NCBI GenBank assembly: GCA_017694945.1 | Contig: JADIMA010000038.1 | Span: forward strand, 1-40,083 | Reading direction: 5' to 3' | DNA length: 40,083 bases | Origin: Candidatus Merdivivens pullicola | GTDB lineage: Bacteria; Bacteroidota; Bacteroidia; Bacteroidales; UBA932 | Part shown: positions 32,685 to 40,083 of the stretch, one piece after another | Numbering within the stretch: the stretch's first letter is position 1 | How the letters are laid out: each line of letters begins with the position of its first letter | Position numbers and translations under genes: made by a program | The notes under the pieces: model-generated | Seen by the model: the letters and a program-made list of their open reading frames with translations, nothing else | Told to the model about the DNA's origin: nothing | Databases searched by the model: none

Positions 32685-33545
32685 ATGTCAAGAACGAATT
32701 TCCAAGATTTACTTGATGCAGGTGTACACTTCGGCCACCTGAAGAGAAAATGGGATCCGAAAATGGCTCCATACATCTTCATGGAGAAGAACGGTATCCA
32801 CATCATAGACCTGCATAAGACTGTCGTTAAAATAGATGAAGCCGCTGCAGTCATGAAGCAGCTTGCGCGCGCTGGCCGCAAAGTGCTTTTCGTAGCGACT
32901 AAGAAACAGGCTAAGGACGTCGTTGCAGAATATGCACAGTCCGTAGGAATGCCATATGTAACAGAAAGATGGCCGGGCGGAATGCTTACCAACTTCCCTA
33001 CAATCCGCAAGGCTGTCAAGAAAATGAACACCATCGATAAGATGATGACCGACGGTACATTTGAGACTTTGGCCAAGCGCGAACGTCTTCAGATTACCCG
33101 CCAGAAGGCAAAATTGGAAAAGAACCTCGGTTCCATAGCCGATTTGAGCCGTCTCCCTGCAGCACTTTTCGTAGTCGATATACAGAAGGAGATCAATGCC
33201 GTAAAGGAAGCCAATCGTTTGAATATTCCGGTTATCGCAATGGTTGATACTTGCTGCGATCCTACACCGATTGATTATGTGATTCCGGCAAATGATGACG
33301 CTACCAAGTCCATCGAACTTGTCATGAAGGCAATGTGCGATGCTGTCAAGGAAGGCCTTGAAGAGAGAAAGGTTGAGAAAGACAAGGAAAATGCTGAAAC
33401 TGAAGCATCGGCACAGGCGCAGAACGGCAGAAAACTCCGTTCACGCAGGAAAAAGGAAGATGCTTCCGAAAATGAGGCCGACACCGAAGTCGTTGAAAGC
33501 GAGTCTCAGGAGCAGGAAACCGCTGCTCAGGCAGATGCCGAATAA
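32685..33545 (+). CDS. rpsB: 30S ribosomal protein S2
   Basis: A small-subunit protein of 286 residues. The core (about 1-225) has NFQDLLDAGVHFGHLKRKWD, FMEKNGIHIIDLHKTV, RWPGGMLTNFPTI, and NRLNIPVIAMVDTCCDPTPI DYVIPANDDA near 185-210. About 60 residues beyond the core form a charged, low-complexity tail rich in Glu, Ala, Gln and Lys, likely disordered. EF-Ts follows 35 bp later, the common rpsB-tsf pairing. Confidence 0.98.
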   Translation: MSRTNFQDLLDAGVHFGHLKRKWDPKMAPYIFMEKNGIHIIDLHKTVVKIDEAAAVMKQLARAGRKVLFVATKKQAKDVVAEYAQSVGMPYVTERWPGGMLTNFPTIRKAVKKMNTIDKMMTDGTFETLAKRERLQITRQKAKLEKNLGSIADLSRLPAALFVVDIQKEINAVKEANRLNIPVIAMVDTCCDPTPIDYVIPANDDATKSIELVMKAMCDAVKEGLEERKVEKDKENAETEASAQAQNGRKLRSRRKKEDASENEADTEVVESESQEQETAAQADAE

Positions 33546-33580
33546 CGGATGTTTTATAACGAATTAAAAGATTTATCATT

Positions 33581-34417
33581 ATGGAAATAAAAGCAGTTGA
33601 TGTTGCAAAACTCCGTAAAATGACCGGAGCAGGTATGATGGATTGCAAGAAGGCTCTCGTAGAGGCTGAAGGCGATTTTGACAGGGCTCAGGAAATCATC
33701 CGTGAAAAAGGAAAACTCGTGGCAGCTAAAAGGGCCGACCGTGAGACTTCCGAGGGTTCTGTTATCGCAAGGACTAATGCAGATCACACCAAAGCTATTC
33801 TGGTGTGCCTTGGTTGCGAGACTGACTTCGTTGCCAACAATGCAGAGTTCCAGGCTCTTGCCAACTCCATTGCAGATGCTGCAATAGAAAACATGCCTGC
33901 TACAAAGGAAGAACTCGAGGCTCTTTCAGTTAACGGACAGACTATTCAGGAAGCCGTTACTCAGCAGACCGGAAAGACTGGTGAAAAACATGTGATAGCA
34001 TATTACAGCAAGTTGGAGGCTCCTTTCATCGCTACATATATCCACATGAACGGTAAGGTGGCGTCGATTGTAGGTTTCTCAAAACCGGTTTCAGCAGAGA
34101 CCGGCAAGGAAGTGGCAATGCAGGTTACGGCAATGAATCCGGTTTCAGTAAACAAGGATGATTGCCCTAAACATGTGATTGACAAGGAACTTGAAATCTA
34201 TCACGAGCAGATCAAACTTGATCCTAAGATGGCAGGCAAACCAGCCCAGATGCTTGAAAACATCGCCCAGGGCAAACTTGTCAAATTCTTCAAAGAATAT
34301 ACTCTTGAAGAGCAGACTTTCGTGAAAGACGGCAAGATTTCTGTAAAAGAATACCTCAAATCAGTTGATCCTGAGGTCAAGGTTACAGGATTCGCACGTT
34401 TCTCATTGAACGACTAA
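33581..34417 (+). CDS. tsf: Elongation factor Ts
   Basis: The guanine-nucleotide exchange factor for EF-Tu, 278 residues. The N-terminal UBA-like domain reads KLRKMTGAGMMDCKKALVEA (about 10-29), followed by the core with the EF-Tu contact TDFVANNAEFQALA (about 81-94). The coiled-coil and C-terminal region ends LEEQTFVKDGKISVKEYL. Length is typical. It is the last protein gene before a weak hairpin and tRNA-Pro. Confidence 0.98.
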   Translation: MEIKAVDVAKLRKMTGAGMMDCKKALVEAEGDFDRAQEIIREKGKLVAAKRADRETSEGSVIARTNADHTKAILVCLGCETDFVANNAEFQALANSIADAAIENMPATKEELEALSVNGQTIQEAVTQQTGKTGEKHVIAYYSKLEAPFIATYIHMNGKVASIVGFSKPVSAETGKEVAMQVTAMNPVSVNKDDCPKHVIDKELEIYHEQIKLDPKMAGKPAQMLENIAQGKLVKFFKEYTLEEQTFVKDGKISVKEYLKSVDPEVKVTGFARFSLND

Positions 34418-34427
34418 TCATAAACAG

Positions 34428-34457
34428 GAGGCTGTCCTACCTATTGCAGGCGGCCTC
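34428..34457 (+). terminator. Hairpin after tsf (weak terminator or processing stem)
   Basis: GAGGCTGTC (34428-34436) pairs with GGCGGCCTC (34449-34457), 9 bp with two G-U pairs, followed by TTGATTTC rather than a full T-run. tRNA-Pro starts 8 bp further on and no good TAnnTTTG box is seen for it, so the tRNA may be cut from the tsf transcript. Confidence 0.4.
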
Positions 34458-34464
34458 TTGATTT

Positions 34465-34540
34465 CGGGATGTAGCGCAGTTGGTAGCGCACTACGTTCGG
34501 GACGTAGGGGTCGGGCGTTCGAGTCGCCTCATCCCGACCA
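34465..34540 (+). tRNA. tRNA-Pro(CGG)
   Basis: A 76-nt class I tRNA with CCA encoded. Acceptor strands CGGGATG and CATCCCG, anticodon arm CTACG-TTCGGGA-CGTAG with anticodon CGG for CCG proline codons, T-arm GGGCG-TTCGAGT-CGCCT (one weak pair), and discriminator A before CCA. It sits directly after tsf. Confidence 0.95.
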
Positions 34541-34546
34541 GCAAAA

Positions 34547-34582
34547 AAAAGCGTGCATTCTCTGCGGAGAAGGCACGCTTTT
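34547..34582. terminator. Bidirectional terminator between tRNA-Pro and the alkaline phosphatase gene
   Basis: AAAAGCGTGC (34547-34556) is perfectly complementary to GCACGCTTTT (34573-34582), with a second inner stem TTCTC (34558-34562) / GAGAA (34567-34571) closed by TGCG. Both flanks are A/T runs, so it can end transcripts from either side. Confidence 0.92.
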
Positions 34583-34598
34583 CTATATCCCTGTCTCG

Positions 34599-35729
34599 TT
34601 ATATTCCCAGTAACTTACATACTTTCCTGTGTACTTCGGTGTTGTCCATAAGGCCGTGGAACTCTTCGGCGCCTGCTCCGTAGGCGAAAAGCGGCACTGG
34701 TACGCCGCTATGTCCGTCGGTTGACCATCTGTAATCGATTCCGCTGTCTTTTTTGTTGAAATCGCTGTCGTTGGCTGTTATTGTAAGGCCTCCTGTTTCA
34801 TGGTCGGCAGTGACAATCACGAGTGTTCCCGGGTGTGTGTCGGCGAATCTCTTGGCGACAAGCATGGTGGAGTTGATTTCTTCCATGTCTTTGAAGAGGG
34901 ATTCGGTCAGGTGGTCATGGCAGGAAAAATCTATCTGCGACTCTTCCACCATCAGCAGGAAGCCGTTTTCATTGTCCTTTTCGAGGATTTCCAGGGCTGC
35001 CTGCGTGCATTCGGCCAGCATCCCGGGCCTGCGCTGATCAGTGTCCGGAAAATGCCCTTTAAAAGGCAGGAATATGATGTTGTTCCACTCGTCAGGAATA
35101 GAGCCGATGAAATCGTAATCGTCAAGGACGACATTGTATCCCATTGCTTTCAGTGAATCAAGGCGGGGGCTGTCGCCGTCATCATCGGGGGCAATCAATC
35201 CGGAACCGCCTGTAAAGACGACATCCAGGCCTGAGGACAGGAAATCATCAGCGATGCCTTCATCGTCGTGCCTTGTGACATTGTGGGCGTACATTGCAGC
35301 CGGAGTGGCATGCGTGAACGAGCAAAGCGTTACAATGCCGCAGTCAAGCCCGGCGGCGCTGCATTTTTCAGCAAAGTTTTCAACATCGTTGCTGTCCGAA
35401 TCCATTCCGAGTACGGAATTGTTCGTCTTGTGGCCCGTGAACAGGGCGGTGCCTCCTGCAGCAGAGTCGGTAACCCTGTTGTTGGCCGAATATGTAGTAA
35501 CCATTGCAGTCTGTGGAAACAGATAGAATGCGTTGGTGTCCGTTCCGAGTTCATTCAGTGCGGCTACCTGGGCGAGGCCCATTCCGTCCCCGACTATGAA
35601 AATTACATTTTTTACTTCCGGTGCAGTGCCGGCGGAGGTGCTATCTGAAACGGAATCGCTCCCTCCGGCACATCCATAAAGTGCCATCAGGAGCGATAAG
35701 GCGATAGCAACTGAAAAAATATTTCTCAT
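34599..35729 (-). CDS. Alkaline phosphatase (lipoprotein)
   Basis: A phosphomonoesterase of the alkaline phosphatase superfamily, 376 residues, exported with a lipobox ending at Cys20 (SLLMALYGC) and a Ser/Asp/Thr linker to about 37. The fold start KNVIFIVGDGMGLAQ supplies metal ligand Asp48; the nucleophile is Ser89 in VTDSAAGGTALFTG. Metal ligands recur in TADHETGGL and in STDGHSGVPVPLFAYG. It is shorter than E. coli PhoA (about 450 mature) but normal for Bacteroidota homologues. It lies 24 bp downstream of kbl on the same strand and may share its transcript; no Pho-box-like site was identified. Confidence 0.95.
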   Translation of the reverse strand: MRNIFSVAIALSLLMALYGCAGGSDSVSDSTSAGTAPEVKNVIFIVGDGMGLAQVAALNELGTDTNAFYLFPQTAMVTTYSANNRVTDSAAGGTALFTGHKTNNSVLGMDSDSNDVENFAEKCSAAGLDCGIVTLCSFTHATPAAMYAHNVTRHDDEGIADDFLSSGLDVVFTGGSGLIAPDDDGDSPRLDSLKAMGYNVVLDDYDFIGSIPDEWNNIIFLPFKGHFPDTDQRRPGMLAECTQAALEILEKDNENGFLLMVEESQIDFSCHDHLTESLFKDMEEINSTMLVAKRFADTHPGTLVIVTADHETGGLTITANDSDFNKKDSGIDYRWSTDGHSGVPVPLFAYGAGAEEFHGLMDNTEVHRKVCKLLGI

Positions 35730-35753
35730 TGCCTATCAGTCTGTGAGCCGATA

Positions 35754-36944
35754 TTATTTGATAACTCCGAGTTCCTTGCCTACTTTCACGAATGCGGCAA
35801 TGCATTTGTCAAGGTGTTCTTTTTCGTGTCCTGCAGAAATCTGCACACGGATACGTGCCTGATCCTTAGGAACTACAGGATAGTAGAAGCCTACTACATA
35901 GATGCCTTCTTCAAGCAGCCTGTCTGCCATCTGCTGTGAAAGTTTCGCATCGTAAAGCATGACAGCGCAGATTGCGGACTGTGTAGGTTTGATGTCGAAA
36001 CCGGCCTCTACCATCTTCTTGATAAAGTAATCGGTGTTTGCATGGAGTTTGTCCTGGAGGGCGTTGGTTTCAGCCATCATGTCGAACATGCGGATTGCCG
36101 CTCCTGCAACCATAGGAGGTATTGAGTTCGAGAAGAGGTATGGCCTTGACCTCTGCCTTAACATTGCAATGATTTCCTTCTTACCGGTAGTGAAACCGCC
36201 GATTGCGCCGCCGAATGCTTTTCCAAGCGTGCCGGTGATGATTTCAATCTTGCCGCGGAGGTTGTGGAGTTCGGTAACGCCCCTTCCTGTTGCGCCTACG
36301 ACGCCTGCAGAGTGGGATTCGTCCACCATTACCATTGCATTGTATTTGTTTGCAAGTTCGTAAATCTTGTCAAGAGGTGCGACGTTGCCGTCCATTGAGA
36401 ACACGCCGTCTGTCACGATGATGCGGTGCCTTTGAGCCTGGGCGAGTTTGAGGCATTCCTCAAGTTCGTTCATGTCGGCGTTGGCATAACGGTATCTCTT
36501 TGCTTTGCACAGACGAACGCCGTCTATGATGGATGCGTGGTTCAGGGCGTCTGAAATGATTGCATCCTGTTCATTGAGCAGTGGTTCGAAAACTCCTCCG
36601 TTGGCATCGAAGCAGGCAGCATAAAGGATGGTGTCTTCCGTTCCGAAGAACTCGGCAATCTTCGCTTCGAGTTTCTTGTGGAGATCCTGGGTACCGCATA
36701 TGAAACGTACTGAAGACATTCCGTAACCGTGAGTGTCAAGTGCTTCCTTTGCCGCTTTGATAAGCTCTTTGTTGTCAGAGAGACCCAGATAGTTGTTGGC
36801 GCAGAAGTTGATTACTTCCTGGCCCGAAGCCACTTTTATTGCGGCTTTCTGTGGTGTGGTGATGACCCTCTCTTCTTTGTAGAGACCGGCTTCCTTGATG
36901 GCGTTAAGCTCATCAGTGAGGAATTTTTGAAAATCTGTGTACAT
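35754..36944 (-). CDS. kbl: Glycine C-acetyltransferase (2-amino-3-ketobutyrate CoA ligase)
   Basis: A PLP enzyme of the alpha-oxoamine synthase family that splits 2-amino-3-ketobutyrate with CoA to glycine and acetyl-CoA, the second step of threonine breakdown. The 396-residue sequence follows E. coli Kbl closely: NFCANNYLGLSD, SVRFICGTQDLHKKLE, AIISDALNHASIIDGVRLCK, VMVDESHSAG, PLP lysine Lys242 in GTLGKAFGGAIGG, and QRSRPYLFSNSIPP. Serine palmitoyltransferase, a relative used for Bacteroidota sphingolipids, is a poorer match. The partner threonine dehydrogenase is not nearby. Confidence 0.95.
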   Translation of the reverse strand: MYTDFQKFLTDELNAIKEAGLYKEERVITTPQKAAIKVASGQEVINFCANNYLGLSDNKELIKAAKEALDTHGYGMSSVRFICGTQDLHKKLEAKIAEFFGTEDTILYAACFDANGGVFEPLLNEQDAIISDALNHASIIDGVRLCKAKRYRYANADMNELEECLKLAQAQRHRIIVTDGVFSMDGNVAPLDKIYELANKYNAMVMVDESHSAGVVGATGRGVTELHNLRGKIEIITGTLGKAFGGAIGGFTTGKKEIIAMLRQRSRPYLFSNSIPPMVAGAAIRMFDMMAETNALQDKLHANTDYFIKKMVEAGFDIKPTQSAICAVMLYDAKLSQQMADRLLEEGIYVVGFYYPVVPKDQARIRVQISAGHEKEHLDKCIAAFVKVGKELGVIK

Positions 36945-37008
36945 AATGTCAAATATTTAAATCGTAATTTTTGTCAAAACCAAGTTGTTTTATTATGCAA
37001 AAATGATG

Positions 37009-39144
37009 CTATTCTTGTTCTTTAATCCATCTGTCAAGCCATGAGAAGTATTCCCTGTGCCAGAGAATCGCATTCTGCGGTTTGAGAATCCAGTGGTTTT
37101 CTTCAGGGAACACCACCAGGCGTGAAGGTACGCCCATGAGTTGGGCCGCATTGTATGCCGCCATTCCCTGATCGACCGGCACGCGGAAGTCAATGCCTCC
37201 GTGCATGACCATGATAGGCGTATCCCAGTTCCGGATGAACTTGTGGGCCGAATGGGCGTAATGCCGTTTGGCTACGGGGTTTTCATCCCAAGGAGCGCCT
37301 CCGTTGTCCCATGTAGGGAACCAGAGTTCTTCGGTTGTCATGTACATGTGTTCCTGGTTGAAGATGCCGGCGTGTGCGATGAAGCAGTCGTAAGTCTTTT
37401 CATGGTTGCCGGCCAGATAATATACGGAAAATCCCCCGTAACTTGCGCCGCATGCGGCCATTTTTCCGACATAAGGCTCTTTCTGCATTTCATGGGCGGC
37501 AGTCAGGTAGTCCTGCATGTTGAGGCCGCAGTAGTCTTTTGAAATCTGTTCGCACCATTCCTGTCCGAAGGCTGTCGTTCCGCGTCTGTTAGGCATTATC
37601 ACTATATAACCCTGCTGTGCCATGAGCCTGTAATTCCATCGGTAACTCCATGCCTGGCTGAGAGTCCCCTGCGGGCCTCCGAGCAGTATCTCTATTGCAG
37701 GATAGACTTTGGTCGAGTCAAAATGAGGAGGATACATTACCCATGTAAGCATCTGCTTCCCGTCAACGGTAGTCATCCAGCGGTCTTCCATAACAGGGGT
37801 GTCGAGCCTGTCGAGGATGTCCTTGTTTTCAAACGAGAGTTGTGTCACTGAATCCACTGGATTTGTTCCGTTCCATTGCAGTGAGACTATTTCCGTAGGG
37901 AAAAGCATGCTCATGTATGAAGTTATGATTTCCGTTCCGTTTACGCTCTCTTTCACGAAAGCCGGGGTCATGAAATCATACCAGAGGCTGTCGGAAGTGA
38001 TGCGTGTGATGTTCCCTTCAAGGTCTGCGACGAAGAGTCCCTGCAATCCTTCGGCAAGGGAGGCGAAATAGATGTGCGTGCCGTCTTCCGACCATACCGG
38101 GGATGAGGCATTGTACTTGAATGAGCCGGTCAGTTCGGTTATTTCCCCGCTTGCCATGTCCCTGACCATAAGCCTTACCTTGTCGGCTTCGTATCCGTCC
38201 CTTTCCATGCTGAGCCATGCCAGCCTGCTTCCGTCAGGCGACCACACCGGTTCGGTATCGTAGCCCATCATCCCTTCGCTGAGGTTGGTGCAGCCGGCTG
38301 TGGCTATGTCGTAAAGGTATATGTCCGTGTTTGTGGAAAATGCGTATTCCTTGCCGGCAAGTTTGCGGCATGAGTAGGCAATCTTCTTGCCGTCAGGACT
38401 CCATGCTATCTGTTCGATGCCGCTGAACGGTTCGGTTGGGAGTTCGTAGAGTTCCTTTTCACCTGCCAGAAGATCTGTCGCATCGGCGAGGGTTATCTTT
38501 CCGGATGCGGGAATCTGCGCTATGAAGGTATGCGGTATTTCCTCAACCCAATGATCCCAGTGCCTGTACATGAGGTCTTCGGTGCGGTACGCCTTTGCCT
38601 TGTCAAGGTCAGGATAAGTGTCAGAAGGTTTCTGGAGGTATGACTGGACATAGTGCGTGAACATGATGCTGTTCCCGTCAGGAGACAGTTTGAATTGTGC
38701 TACTCCGCCGTCTATGTCGGTAATCTGGTGTGTCCTGGCCAGCGAAGGCCTTTCTCCTTCCCTGTATTCGGCAGTCCATACCTGTCCTCCGGAGATGTAT
38801 GCTATCCCTTTCCCTCCTTCAATCCAGATTACGTTCGAATAACCTGCAACGTCCCTGGTGAGTTGCGTCCGTCCGGTGCCGTCAGCGTTCATTACGAAAA
38901 TCTCGCTGTTGCCCTTGTTCTGGGCGATGTCCGTGTATCCGACCGTATAAAGTATCTTGCTCCCGTCGGGAGATACCTGGGGCCCGGATACTTTCGACAT
39001 GGTTACAAGTATTTCCGGAGTCATTTTTCCGTCAACTACTTCGATTACACTTTCGCCAATGATGTTTTCCCTGTCCTGGGGAGCGGCGCAACCTGCTGAT
39101 ACGGCAGCCATGGCTATGAGAGATTTGGTTAGAAAATGATTCAT
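37009..39144 (-). CDS. S9 family prolyl oligopeptidase-type peptidase (DPP-like lipoprotein)
   Basis: An exported serine exopeptidase or oligopeptidase of 711 residues. The signal ends in a lipobox at Cys19 (AAVSAGC). A WD40-like propeller (about 45-400) has repeated motifs such as SPDGSKILYTVGY, SPDGNSIMFTHYV and SPDGKKIAYSC. The alpha/beta hydrolase domain (about 450-711) carries the triad Ser568 in ACGASYGGFS, Asp652 in HGGIDFRVP and His684 in PEENHW. This resembles bacterial DPP5/acylaminoacyl-peptidase types (S9C), which act on peptides in the periplasm. It is divergent from rmuC; kbl starts 64 bp downstream on the same strand. Confidence 0.94.
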   Translation of the reverse strand: MNHFLTKSLIAMAAVSAGCAAPQDRENIIGESVIEVVDGKMTPEILVTMSKVSGPQVSPDGSKILYTVGYTDIAQNKGNSEIFVMNADGTGRTQLTRDVAGYSNVIWIEGGKGIAYISGGQVWTAEYREGERPSLARTHQITDIDGGVAQFKLSPDGNSIMFTHYVQSYLQKPSDTYPDLDKAKAYRTEDLMYRHWDHWVEEIPHTFIAQIPASGKITLADATDLLAGEKELYELPTEPFSGIEQIAWSPDGKKIAYSCRKLAGKEYAFSTNTDIYLYDIATAGCTNLSEGMMGYDTEPVWSPDGSRLAWLSMERDGYEADKVRLMVRDMASGEITELTGSFKYNASSPVWSEDGTHIYFASLAEGLQGLFVADLEGNITRITSDSLWYDFMTPAFVKESVNGTEIITSYMSMLFPTEIVSLQWNGTNPVDSVTQLSFENKDILDRLDTPVMEDRWMTTVDGKQMLTWVMYPPHFDSTKVYPAIEILLGGPQGTLSQAWSYRWNYRLMAQQGYIVIMPNRRGTTAFGQEWCEQISKDYCGLNMQDYLTAAHEMQKEPYVGKMAACGASYGGFSVYYLAGNHEKTYDCFIAHAGIFNQEHMYMTTEELWFPTWDNGGAPWDENPVAKRHYAHSAHKFIRNWDTPIMVMHGGIDFRVPVDQGMAAYNAAQLMGVPSRLVVFPEENHWILKPQNAILWHREYFSWLDRWIKEQE

Positions 39145-39167
39145 TGCAATTGATGTTTTTCAGCCTG

Positions 39168-39175
39168 CAAAATTA
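39168..39175 (-). promoter_or_regulatory. Candidate -7 box for the S9 peptidase gene
   Basis: TAATTTTG on the minus strand (TAnnTTTG), 23 bp upstream of the start at 39144. No -33 TTTG. It is 21 bp from the opposing rmuC box. Confidence 0.5.
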
Positions 39176-39196
39176 AGAAACTGTTTGGATTTTTTC

Positions 39197-39204
39197 TAAT
39201 TTTG
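39197..39204 (+). promoter_or_regulatory. Candidate -7 box for rmuC
   Basis: TAATTTTG (TAnnTTTG), 10 bp upstream of the rmuC ATG, so the mRNA leader would be only a few nucleotides long. A TTTG at 39184-39187 is too close to serve as -33. Confidence 0.4.
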
Positions 39205-39214
39205 ACGGGGATTT

Positions 39215-40083
39215 ATGAGTATGGCTGTTTATTTAATCATAGGTATGGTATCGCTGGCCGCCGGTGCGGCCGTAATGTATTTCGCCATGAGCGGAAGGCT
39301 GAAAGATGCAAGGGCGTTTTATGAAGAAAACATCCGTCGCATGAGGGAGGACGATGCCTCGAAGGGAGAAGCGATGCAGGCTCAATTCAAGGCTGTCGCC
39401 GCCGAAATCATGGAAAACAATTCAAAAATGTTCAGGGAAAATTCGGCAGCCCAGATAGATGCCCTTTTAAAGCCGATAAGGGAAAGTTTCGGCCGTTTTG
39501 ACAAAAGCCTCAACGACACCAGGCTGGAAAGCGTGAGATACAACGCCGAACTGAAGGCATCTATTGAAATGGTCATGAAACGTTCCTCCGCCGTCGAGGA
39601 AGAAGCCTCGAAACTCGCCAATGCCATTACCGGGCAGGTCAAGTTCCAGGGCGATTTCGGCGAGATGCTGCTCAACCGTCTGCTGGACAGCGCCGGAATG
39701 CGGCAGGGAATTCACTATGATGTGCAGGGCAGGATACGCGACGAACAGGGCAATGCAGTAAAGACCGAACAGGGTCGCGAATTGCAGCCGGATGTGATAA
39801 TATATTATCCGGACGATACGGCGGTCATAGTCGATTCGAAAGTCTCGCTGAAGGCATTCAATAACTATATGAACGCTTCCGGGCAGGCTGAAAGGGAGCG
39901 TTTTGCAAAGGAGCATGTCCAAAGCGTGCTTGCACATGTGGATGAAATGGCGCGGAAAGACTACAATTCCCACCTGCCGAGGCAGAAACAACTGGTTGAC
40001 TTCAATATCATGTTCATGCCTGTCGAGGCCGCTTTCCAGTTGATGATGACATCCGACCCGCTGCTGTGGCAGAATGCGCGTTC
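39215..40083 (+). CDS. rmuC: DNA recombination protein RmuC, N-terminal part (runs off the window)
   Basis: The frame from the ATG at 39215 stays open to the window end (289 codons, no stop), so the gene is cut by the right edge. The product starts with a membrane anchor (MSMAVYLIIGMVSLAAGAAV, about 4-26), then a coiled coil (about 30-150, with LLKPIRESFGRFDKSLNDTR, a RmuC hallmark), then the nuclease-like domain with QVKFQGDFGEMLLNRLLDSA, ELQPDVIIYYPDDTAVIVDS KVSL and NYMNASGQAERERFAKEHV. RmuC limits recombination at inverted repeats and is thought to be a PD-(D/E)xK-type nuclease; the D...DSK residues seen here fit. It is divergent from the S9 peptidase. Confidence 0.94.
   Translation, partial: MSMAVYLIIGMVSLAAGAAVMYFAMSGRLKDARAFYEENIRRMREDDASKGEAMQAQFKAVAAEIMENNSKMFRENSAAQIDALLKPIRESFGRFDKSLNDTRLESVRYNAELKASIEMVMKRSSAVEEEASKLANAITGQVKFQGDFGEMLLNRLLDSAGMRQGIHYDVQGRIRDEQGNAVKTEQGRELQPDVIIYYPDDTAVIVDSKVSLKAFNNYMNASGQAERERFAKEHVQSVLAHVDEMARKDYNSHLPRQKQLVDFNIMFMPVEAAFQLMMTSDPLLWQNAR

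Noticed and set aside
35754-36944. Serine palmitoyltransferase instead of Kbl
   Set aside because: The sequence follows E. coli Kbl nearly throughout, including NFCANNYLGL and SVRFICGTQD, so the threonine-pathway enzyme is the better call.
1-40083. CRISPR arrays, transposases and phage genes
   Set aside because: No regularly spaced repeats or such proteins were found; the only direct repeats are the operator-like motifs and the tRNA-Ser flank.

Overview
The window reads as chromosome from a member of the order Bacteroidales (Bacteroidota). Evidence seen: many upstream regions carry the Bacteroidota -7 box TAnnTTTG, start codons follow A/T-rich stretches rather than Shine-Dalgarno sequences, and the gene content is typical of the group (S46 dipeptidyl-peptidase, SecDF fusion, BACON lipoprotein, GH3-family protein, Mrp without CxxC, LpxK, EF-G paralogue). 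Rikenellaceae or a relative is possible, but the family cannot be fixed from sequence reading alone. There is no phage, integrase, transposase or CRISPR array. Most of the window is housekeeping or core-accessory DNA.

Layout. 1-6.8 kb: a lipoprotein fragment (-) diverges from aspS and a YqeY-like gene (+); then on the minus strand an Mrp-type ATPase, an S46 peptidase, RNase HII and an XRE regulator with repeated operator-like motifs. 6.9-9.5 kb: a tiny AraC-type half-domain ORF followed by an EF-G paralogue whose GTPase catalytic residues are replaced, ending in a strong terminator. 9.5-13.3 kb: etfB-etfA-acyl-CoA dehydrogenase, probably an electron-bifurcating flavoprotein operon. 13.4-16.3 kb: an FtsX/MacB-type permease split by one extra T in a T7 run, then a 193-bp-offset duplication of the 3' flank of tRNA-Ser(GCU), then that tRNA on the minus strand. 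16.3-19.6 kb (-): a PD40/SPOR envelope protein, NfeD and the flotillin FloA. 19.7-22.8 kb: secDF. 22.8-26 kb: a BACON/Fn3-like lipoprotein converging on an S41 protease. 26-29.5 kb: rdgB-recO-GH3 with overlapping genes, then a membrane zinc peptidase. 29.5-31.5 kb (-): dus-lpxK. 31.6-34.6 kb: rplM-rpsI, a structured leader, rpsB-tsf, tRNA-Pro(CGG) and a bidirectional terminator. 34.6-39.1 kb (-): S9 peptidase, kbl and an alkaline phosphatase lipoprotein. 39.2 kb to the end: the start of rmuC.

Themes. The S46, S9 and S41 peptidases and the zinc peptidase fit an asaccharolytic or mixed protein-degrading lifestyle; Kbl (threonine/glycine) and the ETF/acyl-CoA dehydrogenase operon fit amino-acid fermentation with short-chain acyl-CoA reduction. 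Translation genes (aspS, L13, S9, S2, EF-Ts, two tRNAs, EF-G paralogue) are unusually prominent. Best candidates for a second look are the GTPase-dead EF-G with its adjacent half-AraC ORF, the tRNA-Ser flank duplication, the frameshifted permease, the rpsB leader, and five divergent gene pairs with back-to-back -7 boxes only 12-31 bp apart.
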